Position numbers and translations under genes: made by a program. The notes under the pieces were generated by a model that had not been told where the DNA came from, made no database searches, and was given only the letters and a program-made list of their open reading frames with translations. From an uncultured Deferribacteres bacterium (GTDB lineage Bacteria > Zhuqueibacterota > JdFR-76 > DREG01), in NCBI GenBank assembly GCA_913009825.1, contig CAJVYQ010000034.1:1-54580 (forward strand): 54,580 nucleotides of DNA, in the 5' to 3' direction. Positions 42,463 through 51,377 of this stretch are shown here, one piece after another (positions within the stretch are counted from its first letter, which is position 1; each line of letters opens with the position of its first letter).

Positions 42463-43413
42463 GTGGAATTGAATTCGCAATTAAAAGTATTTTCCGGTTC
42501 TTCAAATTCCGGGTTAGCCTCCAAGATAGCGGCCGATTTAGGAGTTGAGTTAGGTTCCCTTGCGATCCGGCGTTTCAGTGATCAGGAAATTTGGGTAAAG
42601 TTCAATGAGAATATCCGCGGTTCGGACGTTTTTATTGTCCAGACAACCAATCCGCCGGCGGAAAATATTCTTGAATTGTTGATTATGATAGATGCTGCAT
42701 CGCGGGCATCTGCGCGCCGGATTACCGCGGTGATTCCCTATTTTGGTTATGCCCGGCAGGATCGTAAAGATCAGCCTCGTGTTGCTCTTACCTCTAAGCT
42801 TATCGCAAACCTTTTAACCAGCGCCGGTGTAGACCGGGTTGTTACCATGGATCTCCATGCATCGCAAATTCAGGGGTTCTTTGATATTCCGTTGGATCAT
42901 TTATACGGGTCGTATGTCTTTTCCGAATATTATCGCCATAAGGCGATCTCCAATCTGGTAGTAGCGTCTCCGGATATTGGCAGCCTAAAAATTGCCCGGG
43001 CCTATGCTAAACGCCTGAAGACCGGTTTGGCGGTAATCGATAAACGCAGACCAAAACCCAATAAAGTTGAAGTGATGAATGTCATCGGAGAAGTGGAAGG
43101 GAAAAATATTCTGTTTGTGGATGATTTGGTCGATACGGCAGAGACACTGACATCTGCCGCGAGAGCAGTAAAAAATAAGGGCGCGAAAGATATTTATGTG
43201 GCTTGTACTCACGCACTCCTGTCGGGTGAAGCAACGGATAAAATTATGAATTCACAGATCAAAGAAATCACAGTTACCGATTCCCTCGATATTCCGGATA
43301 AAAAGAAAATAGCAAAATTAATAATATTGTCGGTATCGTCTCTATTTGCACAGGCGATCGATCGTATTCATAATGAAAAATCAATCAGTATTCTTTTTGA
43401 TATTGAAAAATAA
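42463..43413 (+). CDS. prs: Ribose-phosphate pyrophosphokinase
   Basis: 316 aa. Makes PRPP from ribose-5-phosphate and ATP. Start GTG at 42463. Motifs: SGSSNSGLASKIA, RFSDQEIWVKFNENIRG, PYFGYARQDRKDQPRVALTSKL (flexible loop), DLHASQIQGFFDIPLDHLY and the PRPP-binding loop FVDDLVDTAETL. 15 bp before rplY, with GGGAG serving that gene. Typical length and complete. Confidence 0.96.
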   Translation: MELNSQLKVFSGSSNSGLASKIAADLGVELGSLAIRRFSDQEIWVKFNENIRGSDVFIVQTTNPPAENILELLIMIDAASRASARRITAVIPYFGYARQDRKDQPRVALTSKLIANLLTSAGVDRVVTMDLHASQIQGFFDIPLDHLYGSYVFSEYYRHKAISNLVVASPDIGSLKIARAYAKRLKTGLAVIDKRRPKPNKVEVMNVIGEVEGKNILFVDDLVDTAETLTSAARAVKNKGAKDIYVACTHALLSGEATDKIMNSQIKEITVTDSLDIPDKKKIAKLIILSVSSLFAQAIDRIHNEKSISILFDIEK

Positions 43414-43427
43414 AAAGGGAGTTTTTA

Positions 43428-44072
43428 ATGGCAAAAGATGTGCTTAGCGTAACCGAACGCGAAATCAAATCAAAATCGTATTTGAAGGGACTGCGGAAGG
43501 AAGGTAAAGTTCCCGCCGTGTATTATATGCATGGACATAAGCCGGTTTCCATTTCTCTCGATGCGCATATTTTTGCAATGATGCTTTCAAACAATGTGAA
43601 CCTGTTTAACCTTGATTTTGGCAGAGGCAGAAATAAACAGAGCATCATAAAAGAGATACAGTTTGATCCGATTTCCGATGAAGTGATTCACGTAGATCTG
43701 ATGGGTGTGAAAGCGACTGAAAAAATCGTGATCAAAGTTCCCATCAATTTGATTGGAACAGCGCAGGGTGTAAAAGACCAGGGTGGAATTCTGGAACATT
43801 TGATCCGGGAACTGGAAGTTGAATGTTTACCAAAAGATATGGTTACCGGTATCGACGTAGATATATCCCATTTGGGTATGAATGATAATTTCCCGGCCAA
43901 AGATGTTCCATTGGAAAACATGGTTTTGATCACAGATGAAAATACGGTTATCGCCCGAGTCTTTCCACCTAAGGTTCAGGCTGAAGAAATTGAAGCTGAA
44001 GAAGGCGAGGAAGCCGCTGCTGAACCTGAGCTGATTACGGCTAAGGAAGAGGAAGAGAAGCAAGAGGAATAG
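43428..44072 (+). CDS. rplY: 50S ribosomal protein L25 (CTC form)
   Basis: 214 aa. The N-terminal about 90 residues are the 5S-rRNA-binding L25 fold (KSYLKGLRKEGKVPAVYYMHGHKPVSISL), followed by the TL5/CTC C-terminal domain (KVPINLIGTAQGVKDQGGILEH, VDISHLGMNDNFPAKDV) and a Glu-rich tail. GGGAG precedes the ATG. Adjacent to pth as in many bacteria. Confidence 0.95.
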   Translation: MAKDVLSVTEREIKSKSYLKGLRKEGKVPAVYYMHGHKPVSISLDAHIFAMMLSNNVNLFNLDFGRGRNKQSIIKEIQFDPISDEVIHVDLMGVKATEKIVIKVPINLIGTAQGVKDQGGILEHLIRELEVECLPKDMVTGIDVDISHLGMNDNFPAKDVPLENMVLITDENTVIARVFPPKVQAEEIEAEEGEEAAAEPELITAKEEEEKQEE

Positions 44073-44075
44073 TAA

Positions 44076-44666
44076 TTGAAACCGGGTTATTTGGTAGTAG
44101 GACTTGGCAATCCGGGCAAGAAATATAAAAGCACGCGCCATAATGTTGGATTTATGGTTTGTGATTATATTTCATCGTTTTTTGATTTGAAATTTCGATT
44201 TGGACCTGGGAATTCACAGGTATTGCAGTGGTCATCGGAGGAAGCGCAGGTTTTGGTAGCCAAGCCGCTGACTTATATGAATTTGAGTGGGCATGCAGTG
44301 GTTGCGTTGCTTCATGAATATGAAATTGATCCGAGCAATTTGCTGGTCGTCTACGATGATTATCAACTGCCGCTGGGAACGCTGCGAATTCGGGCTGCCG
44401 GAAGTTCAGGCAATCACAATGGCATCCAATCCATAATCGATCAGACAGGCACCAAAGAATTTCCCCGAATGCGATTCGGAATTGGGCGGGAATACCCGGT
44501 TACAGATTCAGTAAAATATGTTCTCGCAAATTTCCGTAAATCGGAACGGGCAATTATTGAAAAATTAATACCGGTTTCAGTGAATGCAATTCGTTCATGG
44601 ATCACTGCAGGTATCGAACGGACGATGGCAAATTTTAATCAAGATTACAATTTTGAAAGTGAGTGA
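44076..44666 (+). CDS. pth: Peptidyl-tRNA hydrolase
   Basis: 196 aa. Releases peptides from stalled peptidyl-tRNA. TTG start, 3 bp after rplY, using the AGAGGAA of the rplY end. Motifs: VVGLGNPGKKYKSTRHNVGF with catalytic His22, KPLTYMNLSG, VVYDDYQLPLGTLRIRAAGSSGNHNG (Asp94/95). Complete and standard length. Confidence 0.95.
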   Translation: MKPGYLVVGLGNPGKKYKSTRHNVGFMVCDYISSFFDLKFRFGPGNSQVLQWSSEEAQVLVAKPLTYMNLSGHAVVALLHEYEIDPSNLLVVYDDYQLPLGTLRIRAAGSSGNHNGIQSIIDQTGTKEFPRMRFGIGREYPVTDSVKYVLANFRKSERAIIEKLIPVSVNAIRSWITAGIERTMANFNQDYNFESE

Positions 44667-44679
44667 TTTAGGAGGTTTG

Positions 44680-45120
44680 ATGGAATCAAAATTATATGAA
44701 CTTACCTTTATTTTGGACCCTCAGCTCGAGCAGAAAAAGATCGACGGGGTCATCCAAAAAGTGGAAACACAAATATCGGAAGCTCAGGGTGAGATCGTAA
44801 AAAAGGATATATTGGGAAAACGCAGACTGGCTTATGAGATTAATCGTCGGCAATATGGGTTTTATGTCTATCTGCTTTTCAATGCAACAGGAGATATGGT
44901 TAACGTGATAGAAAGGGATTTTAAATTAAATGAATCTGTGTTACGTTTTCTGACCATTCGTTTATCCCCGGTGGCAATTAAGCAGATGGAAAAAGAAAAA
45001 AAGCATTCTCTGAAATCGGAAGAGACAGTGAAAGATGTGAAGGTAGTGCCGCCGCCGGAAACCGAACCGGAACCTGTAGCTTCCGAAGAAGCAGTTGCCA
45101 ATGAAAATGACAAAGAATAA
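44680..45120 (+). CDS. rpsF: 30S ribosomal protein S6
   Basis: 146 aa from the ATG at 44680 behind GGAGG (44671-44675); an in-frame ATG at 44584 lies inside pth and is rejected. S6 fold: YELTFILDPQL, GKRRLAYEINRRQYGFYVYLLFNA, ERDFKLNESVLRFLTIRL. A Pro/Glu-rich acidic tail of about 40 residues follows, longer than in E. coli. First gene of the rpsF-ssb-rpsR-rplI set. Confidence 0.95.
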   Translation: MESKLYELTFILDPQLEQKKIDGVIQKVETQISEAQGEIVKKDILGKRRLAYEINRRQYGFYVYLLFNATGDMVNVIERDFKLNESVLRFLTIRLSPVAIKQMEKEKKHSLKSEETVKDVKVVPPPETEPEPVASEEAVANENDKE

Positions 45121-45155
45121 TACGATTATTTCCGATTGATTAAACGGGGTATATT

Positions 45156-45572
45156 ATGGCCGATTATAAAATGCCTGATATCAATATTGTGATGGTTGCT
45201 GGTAATTTAACAAAAGACCCGGTGCGGCGAGAAACAAGTAATGGTACACCCGTAGCTAATTTTTATATAGCTTCCAATCGAAGATTCAGAGATAACACGG
45301 GACAATGGCGTGAAGATGTCTGCTACGTCGGTGTTGTTGCCTGGTATAAACTGGCGGAAAGTTGTGCTGAATTTTTACGGAAAGGCAGCACTGTTATGGT
45401 GGAGGGAGAATTGCAAAGCAGGAGTCTGCGCTCCTCTGACGGTGTGTTCAGAAATGTGGTGGAAATTAAAGCCCACCGGATTCAATTTTTGGACAAAAAT
45501 ATTCAGCCTGATTTCTCCGTCGATGACCGGAGTGAAACAGGAACGGATGATTATACGCTGACGATGGATTAA
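45156..45572 (+). CDS. ssb: Single-stranded DNA-binding protein
   Basis: 138 aa. OB-fold (about 8-112): INIVMVAGNLTKDPVRRETSNGTPVANF, WREDVCYVGVVAWYKLAESCAEFLRKGSTVMVEGEL, VVEIKAHRIQFLD. The C-terminus is short and ends DDYTLTMD instead of the DDDIPF-type acidic tip that recruits partner proteins. In the expected place between rpsF and rpsR, so this is the housekeeping copy in position. Confidence 0.93.
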   Translation: MADYKMPDINIVMVAGNLTKDPVRRETSNGTPVANFYIASNRRFRDNTGQWREDVCYVGVVAWYKLAESCAEFLRKGSTVMVEGELQSRSLRSSDGVFRNVVEIKAHRIQFLDKNIQPDFSVDDRSETGTDDYTLTMD

Positions 45573-45625
45573 AAAAGGTTGCTCTGTCGGTATGAAGGAG
45601 CAGCCATAATAGATTGCCGGTAAGG

Positions 45626-45799
45626 GTAACTACTCAGGTCTGCTTATTGTTCGATGTGCAGGAAGCCTTCGATCGGGTTTATCCTGAGCCCCTTTCGACA
45701 AGCTCAGGATAAACAGGGTTCAGGCCGGCTTAAAGAGCTATGCTGAGCGGAGTCTGAGCGTGATTACAGCTAATTCATGGAGCATACCTGAATAGGTAC
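45626..45799. repeat. Family A element A5, inside the rpsF-ssb-rpsR-rplI cluster
   Basis: 174 bp, ends GTAACTACTCAGGTCTGC and GCATACCTGAATAGGTAC. Core matches A4 (TTCGATGTGCAGGAAGCCTT, AGCTCAGGATAAAC, GCGTGATTACAG). It fills most of the 295-bp gap between ssb and rpsR, genes that are normally close. Confidence 0.8.
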
Positions 45800-45867
45800 C
45801 AATAAAGTTACAAAAAGTTGTGAGAGAGTCAACCTGAAATAGAATAAAAAGACAAAGGAGAATATCT

Positions 45868-46095
45868 TTGATTCGCACGAAGAAGAAACGAATATGCCGT
45901 TTTTGTGAAAATGGCGTGATCTATGTCGATTATAAAGATGAGAAGAAATTGATTCGATTTACCAACGAATCCGGGAAAATTATTCCCCGGCGGATTTCCG
46001 GTACGTGCGCCAGCCATCAACGTCAGTTGAGCCAGGCGATTAAGAGGGCACGTCAATTAGCCCTGATTCCCTATATTGCGGATAAAATGAGCTAA
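45868..46095 (+). CDS. rpsR: 30S ribosomal protein S18
   Basis: 75 aa. TTG start supported by AAAGGAG at 45854-45860. [22 protein letters not shown] and [32 protein letters not shown] are the S18 signature. It normally pairs with S6; here a repeat separates it from ssb, so it may have its own promoter. rplI follows. Confidence 0.96.
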   Translation: MIRTKKKRICRFCENGVIYVDYKDEKKLIRFTNESGKIIPRRISGTCASHQRQLSQAIKRARQLALIPYIADKMS

Positions 46096-46137
46096 AACAG
46101 AATTTTAATTGTTTGGATTTTGAGGAGAGTTCCGTCT

Positions 46138-46581
46138 ATGAAAGTCATTTTGAAACAGGATTTTGATACACTGGGCGCCGCCGGTGAAATTGTAAATGTA
46201 AAAGCGGGTTATGCCCGGAATTTTTTACTTCCCCGGCAAATTGCCTATGAAGCTACACCCGGAAATATGAAAAAATATGAAGAAGAAAATAAGCGGATTT
46301 CTTATCAGAAAAATAAAGAAATTAAAAAAGCGGAGCATCTTGCCGGTGAATTGGAAAAGGTGTCCTGCACCATCGCTGTTGTTGTAGGAGAAGAGGACAA
46401 ACTGTTTGGCTCTGTCACCACCCAGGATATTGCGACCTCCTTAGAGGAGAAAGGAATGGAAATCGATAAGCGAAAAATCTATCTGGAAGAGCCGATCAAG
46501 GCGTTGGGAATTTATACTGTGCCAATTCGTTTACACTCTGAAGTAACCGCCAATGTAAAAGTGTGGGTTGTAAAAAAATAA
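46138..46581 (+). CDS. rplI: 50S ribosomal protein L9
   Basis: 147 aa from the ATG at 46138 (GAGGAG at 46122-46127); a GTG/ATG further upstream adds no conserved sequence. N-domain VILKQDFDTLGAAGEIVNVKAGYARNFLLPRQIA, long charged connecting helix, and C-domain KLFGSVTTQDIA. Complete. Confidence 0.96.
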   Translation: MKVILKQDFDTLGAAGEIVNVKAGYARNFLLPRQIAYEATPGNMKKYEEENKRISYQKNKEIKKAEHLAGELEKVSCTIAVVVGEEDKLFGSVTTQDIATSLEEKGMEIDKRKIYLEEPIKALGIYTVPIRLHSEVTANVKVWVVKK

Positions 46582-46671
46582 CTCATTTTCCAATTGATTT
46601 TTTTTGCCTAATAAATTCTGTAGTTATTTACTCATTTGATTACTCATTCGGGATAACGTGTGGAGGAAAGC

Positions 46672-46866
46672 ATGGAACAAATGAATTGGCCGGAATGCCT
46701 CAAATGTTCAACCGGAGTATTGCTGCCTCTTTCCGATTACGGCAGAGAAGGCTCATCGATTCATTATAAAGCCTGGGTTTGTAGCAACCCGGATTGCGGT
46801 TTCAATATCCGTATCGATAATGGTGAAGTTAGTCTCGGCAAAAAAATTGCATCTTCCGGCAAATAA
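46672..46866 (+). CDS. Small zinc-ribbon protein
   Basis: 64 aa from the ATG at 46672, preceded by TGGAGGAAAG. Four Cys (C9, C12, C37, C42; CLKC and CSNPDC) form a zinc-ribbon knuckle pair around a beta sheet (SIHYKAWVCSNPDCGFNIRIDNGEV). Not recognised beyond that; probably a small nucleic-acid or protein-binding accessory. It ends the ribosomal run and is followed by a terminator. Confidence 0.75.
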   Translation: MEQMNWPECLKCSTGVLLPLSDYGREGSSIHYKAWVCSNPDCGFNIRIDNGEVSLGKKIASSGK

Positions 46867-46890
46867 TGTTGAATCGTGAATTATGAAATG

Positions 46891-46927
46891 AAAAGGGTAA
46901 AGGATTAAACTTCTACCCTTTTTTTTA
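46891..46927 (+). terminator. Intrinsic terminator after zinc-ribbon gene
   Basis: Stem AAAAGGGTA / TACCCTTTT with a 14-base loop, followed by a T-tract. It separates the ribosomal cluster from the YbbR-like gene. Confidence 0.8.
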
Positions 46928-46945
46928 AAGCAGACTATCCCAATC

Positions 46946-47881
46946 ATGTGGTTTCAAAGATTTTTTAGAAAACATAAAATTCATTTTCTCCTCGTCTTAA
47001 TTGCGATATTCATTTGGCTGCATGTCAAAACAGACATGACCTATGAAGAAACTTTTCCGGTTGATGTTGTTTCCTCAAATACCAATCCTGAATATGTTGT
47101 TACGAATCATTTTACTAAATCCATTCCGGTTCTGTTCGAAGGAACCGGTAAAAATTTAATTGCCCTGCGAAATACCGGCATCACTATTTTGGTCGATTTT
47201 CAACAAACTTCCAGGAATGAGTTCGTCGCTCATCTGCAACTGAATAATATAAAAATTTCCCCTCCTATTGTAAATATTGTCCCCAGGAGTTTTGTTGAAA
47301 AAGATACGTTACATTTTTCGTTGGAACAGTTACGCTACCGGAAAGTTCCGGTTGTCCCGCGTATTTATATCAAACCGGGACCCGGTTTTACCCTGGTGGG
47401 AAAACTGTCGCTCGTCCCTGCGGAGTTAACTATCTCCGGGCCGGCAAGCAAAATTAAACAAATCAAATCGGTTCGGACTGATACGCTTTCCTTTCTCGAT
47501 GCCGCACAGGATATTGCCGGGACGGTAAAAATTTTAGATCCGTTTTCCGGACAGGTTGTGTGCAGCGTCCGGATGGTGCAATATTCCGTAAACATTCAAC
47601 AGTTGGGAGAGCGATTGATGCAGGACATTCCGGTGCAAATTATCAACGTGCCCAAAAATGTAAAAGTATCCGTGATTCCGTCTACTATCTCTCTGAAAAT
47701 AACCGGCGGTGTGGATGTACTCAGCGGGATCACCCGGGAAGATGTGCTGGTCTATATCGATTATCAACGCTACAATCAGGCGCTGCAAAACGCATTACCG
47801 GCAATGATTAAAATTCCGGACAATATTTCTTATTCGGACGTATATCCTTCCCATTTTCAAATTCGAGTTGAATCGAATTAA
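46946..47881 (+). CDS. YbbR-domain (CdaR-like) membrane protein
   Basis: 311 aa. One N-terminal membrane helix (about 13-28; FLLVLIAIFIWLHVKTD) then a periplasmic chain of YbbR-like repeats (TNPEYVVTNHFTKSIPVLFEGTG, RKVPVVPRIYIKPGPGFTLVGKLSLVPAELTISGPASKIKQI, QDIPVQIINVP). In Firmicutes, CdaR controls the diadenylate cyclase CdaA. No cdaA lies here; tsaD follows after 2 bp. Regulation of a remote cyclase is possible but unproven. Confidence 0.82.
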   Translation: MWFQRFFRKHKIHFLLVLIAIFIWLHVKTDMTYEETFPVDVVSSNTNPEYVVTNHFTKSIPVLFEGTGKNLIALRNTGITILVDFQQTSRNEFVAHLQLNNIKISPPIVNIVPRSFVEKDTLHFSLEQLRYRKVPVVPRIYIKPGPGFTLVGKLSLVPAELTISGPASKIKQIKSVRTDTLSFLDAAQDIAGTVKILDPFSGQVVCSVRMVQYSVNIQQLGERLMQDIPVQIINVPKNVKVSVIPSTISLKITGGVDVLSGITREDVLVYIDYQRYNQALQNALPAMIKIPDNISYSDVYPSHFQIRVESN

Positions 47882-47883
47882 TT

Positions 47884-48894
47884 ATGAACATTCTTGCCAT
47901 AGAAACATCTTGTGATGAGACGGCAGCTGCTGTCCTCGATGAGAATAAACTTTTAAGCGATGTGGTTTATTCGCAACTTGCCATCCATCAATCCTATGGC
48001 GGTGTAGTGCCGGAATTAGCTTCCAGGGCGCACCTGCAAACTATTATTCCCACAATCGATGAAGCGTTGCACAAAGCTAAAATCCGCCGGCAACAGTTGG
48101 ATGGTATTGCCGTAACCTATGGTCCCGGCCTTGTCGGCGCCCTGTTGGTTGGTGTAAATGTAGCCAAGGCGCTGGCGTTTGCCAATAGAATCCCGTTGCT
48201 GGGTGTGAATCATCTTGAGGGACACATTTTTGCCAACCGCCTGGATCATCCGCAACTGGAGCCACCGATGATTACGCTGCTAATTTCGGGCGGTCACACA
48301 ATGCTGATCCTGGTTGAAAATTGGGGGAAATACCGGATTCTCGGTCAGACAATCGATGATGCTGCCGGCGAAGCATTCGATAAAGTGGCAAAGATGCTCA
48401 CCTTGGCTTATCCGGGCGGCCCGGTCATTGACGAATATGCTGTAAAAGGCGATGTGAACTTTGTCCGTTTTCCCCGGGCGCTCAATAAAAAAGATAATTT
48501 TAATTTCAGTTTTAGCGGATTAAAAACAGCCGTTTTGAATTATATCGAATCCAAACCCGAACAATTTGTCCGGCAGCATATCTATGATATTTGCGCCGGT
48601 TTTCAAATGGCGGTGGCTGATGTTTTAATCGATAAAACCAGCAGTCTGGCAAAAAAATATCAACTCGAACAGGTAACTCTTGCCGGCGGTGTGGCAAGAA
48701 ATGAATTTATACGGCACCAATTTTCTGTCCGGGCCGGCGAAGAAGGGTATTCCATCTATTTTCCGTCGCCGAACTTTTGCACGGACAATGCGGCCATGAT
48801 TGGTAAAGCGGGGCTTTTTCATCTGCAGAACGGGGAATGTTCTTCTTTTGATCTGGATGCAATTCCCAATTTAAATTTAAAAGCGATTGACTGA
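47884..48894 (+). CDS. tsaD: tRNA N6-threonylcarbamoyladenosine transferase, TsaD
   Basis: 336 aa ASKHA-fold enzyme that transfers the threonylcarbamoyl group to A37 of ANN-decoding tRNAs with TsaB/TsaE. MNILAIETSCDETAAAV, SYGGVVPELASRAH, TYGPGLVGALLVG, metal-binding HLEGH (His110, His114), and LAGGVARN are all present. Full length. 2 bp after the YbbR-like gene and overlapping the next start (TGATG), so one operon. Confidence 0.97.
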   Translation: MNILAIETSCDETAAAVLDENKLLSDVVYSQLAIHQSYGGVVPELASRAHLQTIIPTIDEALHKAKIRRQQLDGIAVTYGPGLVGALLVGVNVAKALAFANRIPLLGVNHLEGHIFANRLDHPQLEPPMITLLISGGHTMLILVENWGKYRILGQTIDDAAGEAFDKVAKMLTLAYPGGPVIDEYAVKGDVNFVRFPRALNKKDNFNFSFSGLKTAVLNYIESKPEQFVRQHIYDICAGFQMAVADVLIDKTSSLAKKYQLEQVTLAGGVARNEFIRHQFSVRAGEEGYSIYFPSPNFCTDNAAMIGKAGLFHLQNGECSSFDLDAIPNLNLKAID

Positions 48895-51104
48895 TGATGA
48901 TAGCAAATCTGATTTTAGCCTGGCTCAATTTCTCGGTTTCGCTGGAGGGCCCGGTTTGGCTGCTTCTTGCTGCCGTACTTCTATCCACCCTTTTTAGCTA
49001 TTTCATTTACAAACAAACTACGCCGCCTGCCAATCGCTTTGTCCGCTCTTTTTTATTTGTTCTGCGTTCTCTTGCTTTGATCCTTGTTTTGATCATGCTT
49101 TTTCATCCCATCCTGCATATACGGCACACATTGCGCCAAAAACCTGACATCGCCGTCTTCATCGATGATTCCCGCAGCATGCAAATTCGCGATGGCAATG
49201 TTCAACGCTCAGATGTTGTTAATAAAATTTTGGCCGAACCGGTATGGCAAAATTTGCAGGGCCAATATTCGCTGCATTTTTTTCCCTTTTCCAACAATCT
49301 GGATACCACATTCACGCTTGACCGGGCGGATCGATTGAATTACAATGGTGATGGAACCGATATTGCCCTTGCTTTGGAAAAAGGCAAGAGTCGTCTGTTG
49401 AAGGGGTTCTATACAACAGCCGTTTTAATCAGTGATGGTATTTACAATATGGGCGAAAATCCGGAATTTTTAGCCCAGCGTTACGGTGTGCCGGTGCACA
49501 CGGTCGGTGTAGGAGACCCGGCAGCAAAAAAAGATGTGATGGTTTCCCAGGTGATTACCAACGATGTGGTATATGCAAAAAACAGGGTACCTGTCGATGT
49601 TACCATCAGTCAAAATGGTTTTGTCGGCAAGAAAGTTCAGGTTTTCCTGAAACAGGGGAAAAAAGTAGTGGATCGGCAGATCGTTAAACTGACTGCGGCA
49701 GATCAGAATATTCATGTTCGTTTTTACTATGAAGCCGAAAAACCGGGGTTTCAGAAATTTCAGGTACAGGTACCGGTTCAACAGGGAGAATTTACCGAAA
49801 AAAACAACAAGCGGAATTTTGTTGTAAAAGTGCTGGAGAGCAAGATGAAAATTCTCCTGCTCGCCGGAGAACCAAGTTTCGATTATAAATTTATGAAGCG
49901 CGCCCTGCTTGCGGATGAAAATGTGGACTTGATAACTTACGTGCAGAAAAAGGGCGGGGGAAGTTACGAAAAAGAAAAATTATCGGCACTCCTGCAACAT
50001 GATTTTCATCTGTTCATTTTTTTAAGTTTTCCAAAATGGCCGGTACCTCCACCGCTAACTAATTTTTTACATGAAAAACTGATGGTACAAAAAAAACCGC
50101 TATTCTACATACAAGGGGGGAATTCGAATCTTTCTCTCCTGCGGCCTTATGCAAAAATTTTACCCTTTTCCATGAAAATACGATCAGGGAATCCCCGTGA
50201 AGTGGTTGTTGACCCCACATTGCCCGGCGAAGAATCTCCTATCGTCATGCTGTCTGACGACCGGTTGCAAAACCGTAAAAATTGGAATGATTTGCCCCCA
50301 ATTTTCACATTTATAACAAATTATCAGCCGTTCGCCGATAGCGATGTGTTGTTGCAAATTCAACCTGCACTTTCCAAATTGCCGGTATCAGACAGATATA
50401 AAAAACCGATTTTAATATCCCGCCAATTAGATGAACAAAAAAGCCTGGCCTTTTTGGGTCAGGGTTTTTGGCGGTGGGATTTTATGATGTGGGGCGTAGG
50501 CAAAGATAACAACCTGTATCTCACATTTTTAAAGCGGGCTGTTCGTTGGTTAATCACACGTGAAATCTCCAGGCAGGTTCGCTTTTCTACGGATAAGTTG
50601 GTCTATCGCAGTGGCAACCAGGTGTATGTGCAGGCGCAGGTTTACACCGAAGATTACCGTCCCGTGGAAGAAGCCGAAGTGAAGTTGCAGGTAATCCACG
50701 GTAAAGAAAAACAGGAGTTCTCTTTGGAGGCCATCGGGAACGGAAAATATCTAACGCAATTTCGTGTTTTCCAGGGCGGCGATTATCATTTTCGCGGAGA
50801 GGCAAAAAGAGGGGATACCTTCTTTGGCGCCGATTCCGGCAAATTTTCTGTGGGCGAATATGAAATCGAATTTCAGCAGACTCGTATGAACGAAAGACTT
50901 TTGCGAAAAATCGCCAGGCTGAGCGGTGGAAAATATTTTACTCCGGATAATATTAACGACTTGCAAAATGAACTGCCGGATAAAATAAGGGAAAAAGTGC
51001 AGATTAGCGAAATCAATCTATGGAACAAATGGCTGATCCTTTGTCTTTTTCTGCTTCTGCTCAGCATCGAATGGTTCATTCGCCGGCGTAAGGGAATGTT
51101 GTAG
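48894..51104 (+). CDS. vWA-domain membrane protein with glutamine-amidotransferase-like domain
   Basis: 736 aa. Two N-terminal membrane helices (about 18-38 and 50-72), a von Willebrand factor A domain (about 80-220) with MIDAS DDSRS in VFIDDSRSMQI and ISDGIYNMG, a CARDB-like strand region, and a class I amidotransferase-like fold (about 315-530; MKILLLAGEPSFDYKFMKRALL). A C-terminal membrane helix ends in RRRKGML. Similar proteins occur in FCB and planctomycete-type bacteria, often beside BatA or MoxR genes, which are absent here. The function is unknown. Translationally coupled to tsaD. Confidence 0.8.
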   Translation: MMIANLILAWLNFSVSLEGPVWLLLAAVLLSTLFSYFIYKQTTPPANRFVRSFLFVLRSLALILVLIMLFHPILHIRHTLRQKPDIAVFIDDSRSMQIRDGNVQRSDVVNKILAEPVWQNLQGQYSLHFFPFSNNLDTTFTLDRADRLNYNGDGTDIALALEKGKSRLLKGFYTTAVLISDGIYNMGENPEFLAQRYGVPVHTVGVGDPAAKKDVMVSQVITNDVVYAKNRVPVDVTISQNGFVGKKVQVFLKQGKKVVDRQIVKLTAADQNIHVRFYYEAEKPGFQKFQVQVPVQQGEFTEKNNKRNFVVKVLESKMKILLLAGEPSFDYKFMKRALLADENVDLITYVQKKGGGSYEKEKLSALLQHDFHLFIFLSFPKWPVPPPLTNFLHEKLMVQKKPLFYIQGGNSNLSLLRPYAKILPFSMKIRSGNPREVVVDPTLPGEESPIVMLSDDRLQNRKNWNDLPPIFTFITNYQPFADSDVLLQIQPALSKLPVSDRYKKPILISRQLDEQKSLAFLGQGFWRWDFMMWGVGKDNNLYLTFLKRAVRWLITREISRQVRFSTDKLVYRSGNQVYVQAQVYTEDYRPVEEAEVKLQVIHGKEKQEFSLEAIGNGKYLTQFRVFQGGDYHFRGEAKRGDTFFGADSGKFSVGEYEIEFQQTRMNERLLRKIARLSGGKYFTPDNINDLQNELPDKIREKVQISEINLWNKWLILCLFLLLLSIEWFIRRRKGML

Positions 51105-51182
51105 CGTTTTTTTTCAGTTTTTTCGACTTCGTTCCGATGGTTTTTATTATAATTTTTTGTACATCCTATAATTGGTTACTAA

Positions 51183-51345
51183 TTAGTGTCTGTCCGAATT
51201 TGTCATTCCCGCATCCTTTTGGCGGGAATCCGATGCTGCTCTTAAGTAGATTCCCTGTCTGCAACAGGCAGGCGGCTTAAAGATTGCCTGCCTGTGCAGA
51301 CAGGCCGGAATGACAATATTGTGGGTATTTTCGGACAGACACTAA
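51183..51345. repeat. Family C element C2 (full copy)
   Basis: 163 bp, ends TTAGTGTCTGTCCGAA and TTCGGACAGACACTAA: a perfect 16-bp terminal inverted repeat. Interior arms TGTCATTCCCG/CCGGAATGACA and CTGCCTGTGCAGACAGG. Confidence 0.8.
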
Positions 51346-51377
51346 CTAAAATGTTACTCTGAAGATATTATTTAAAA

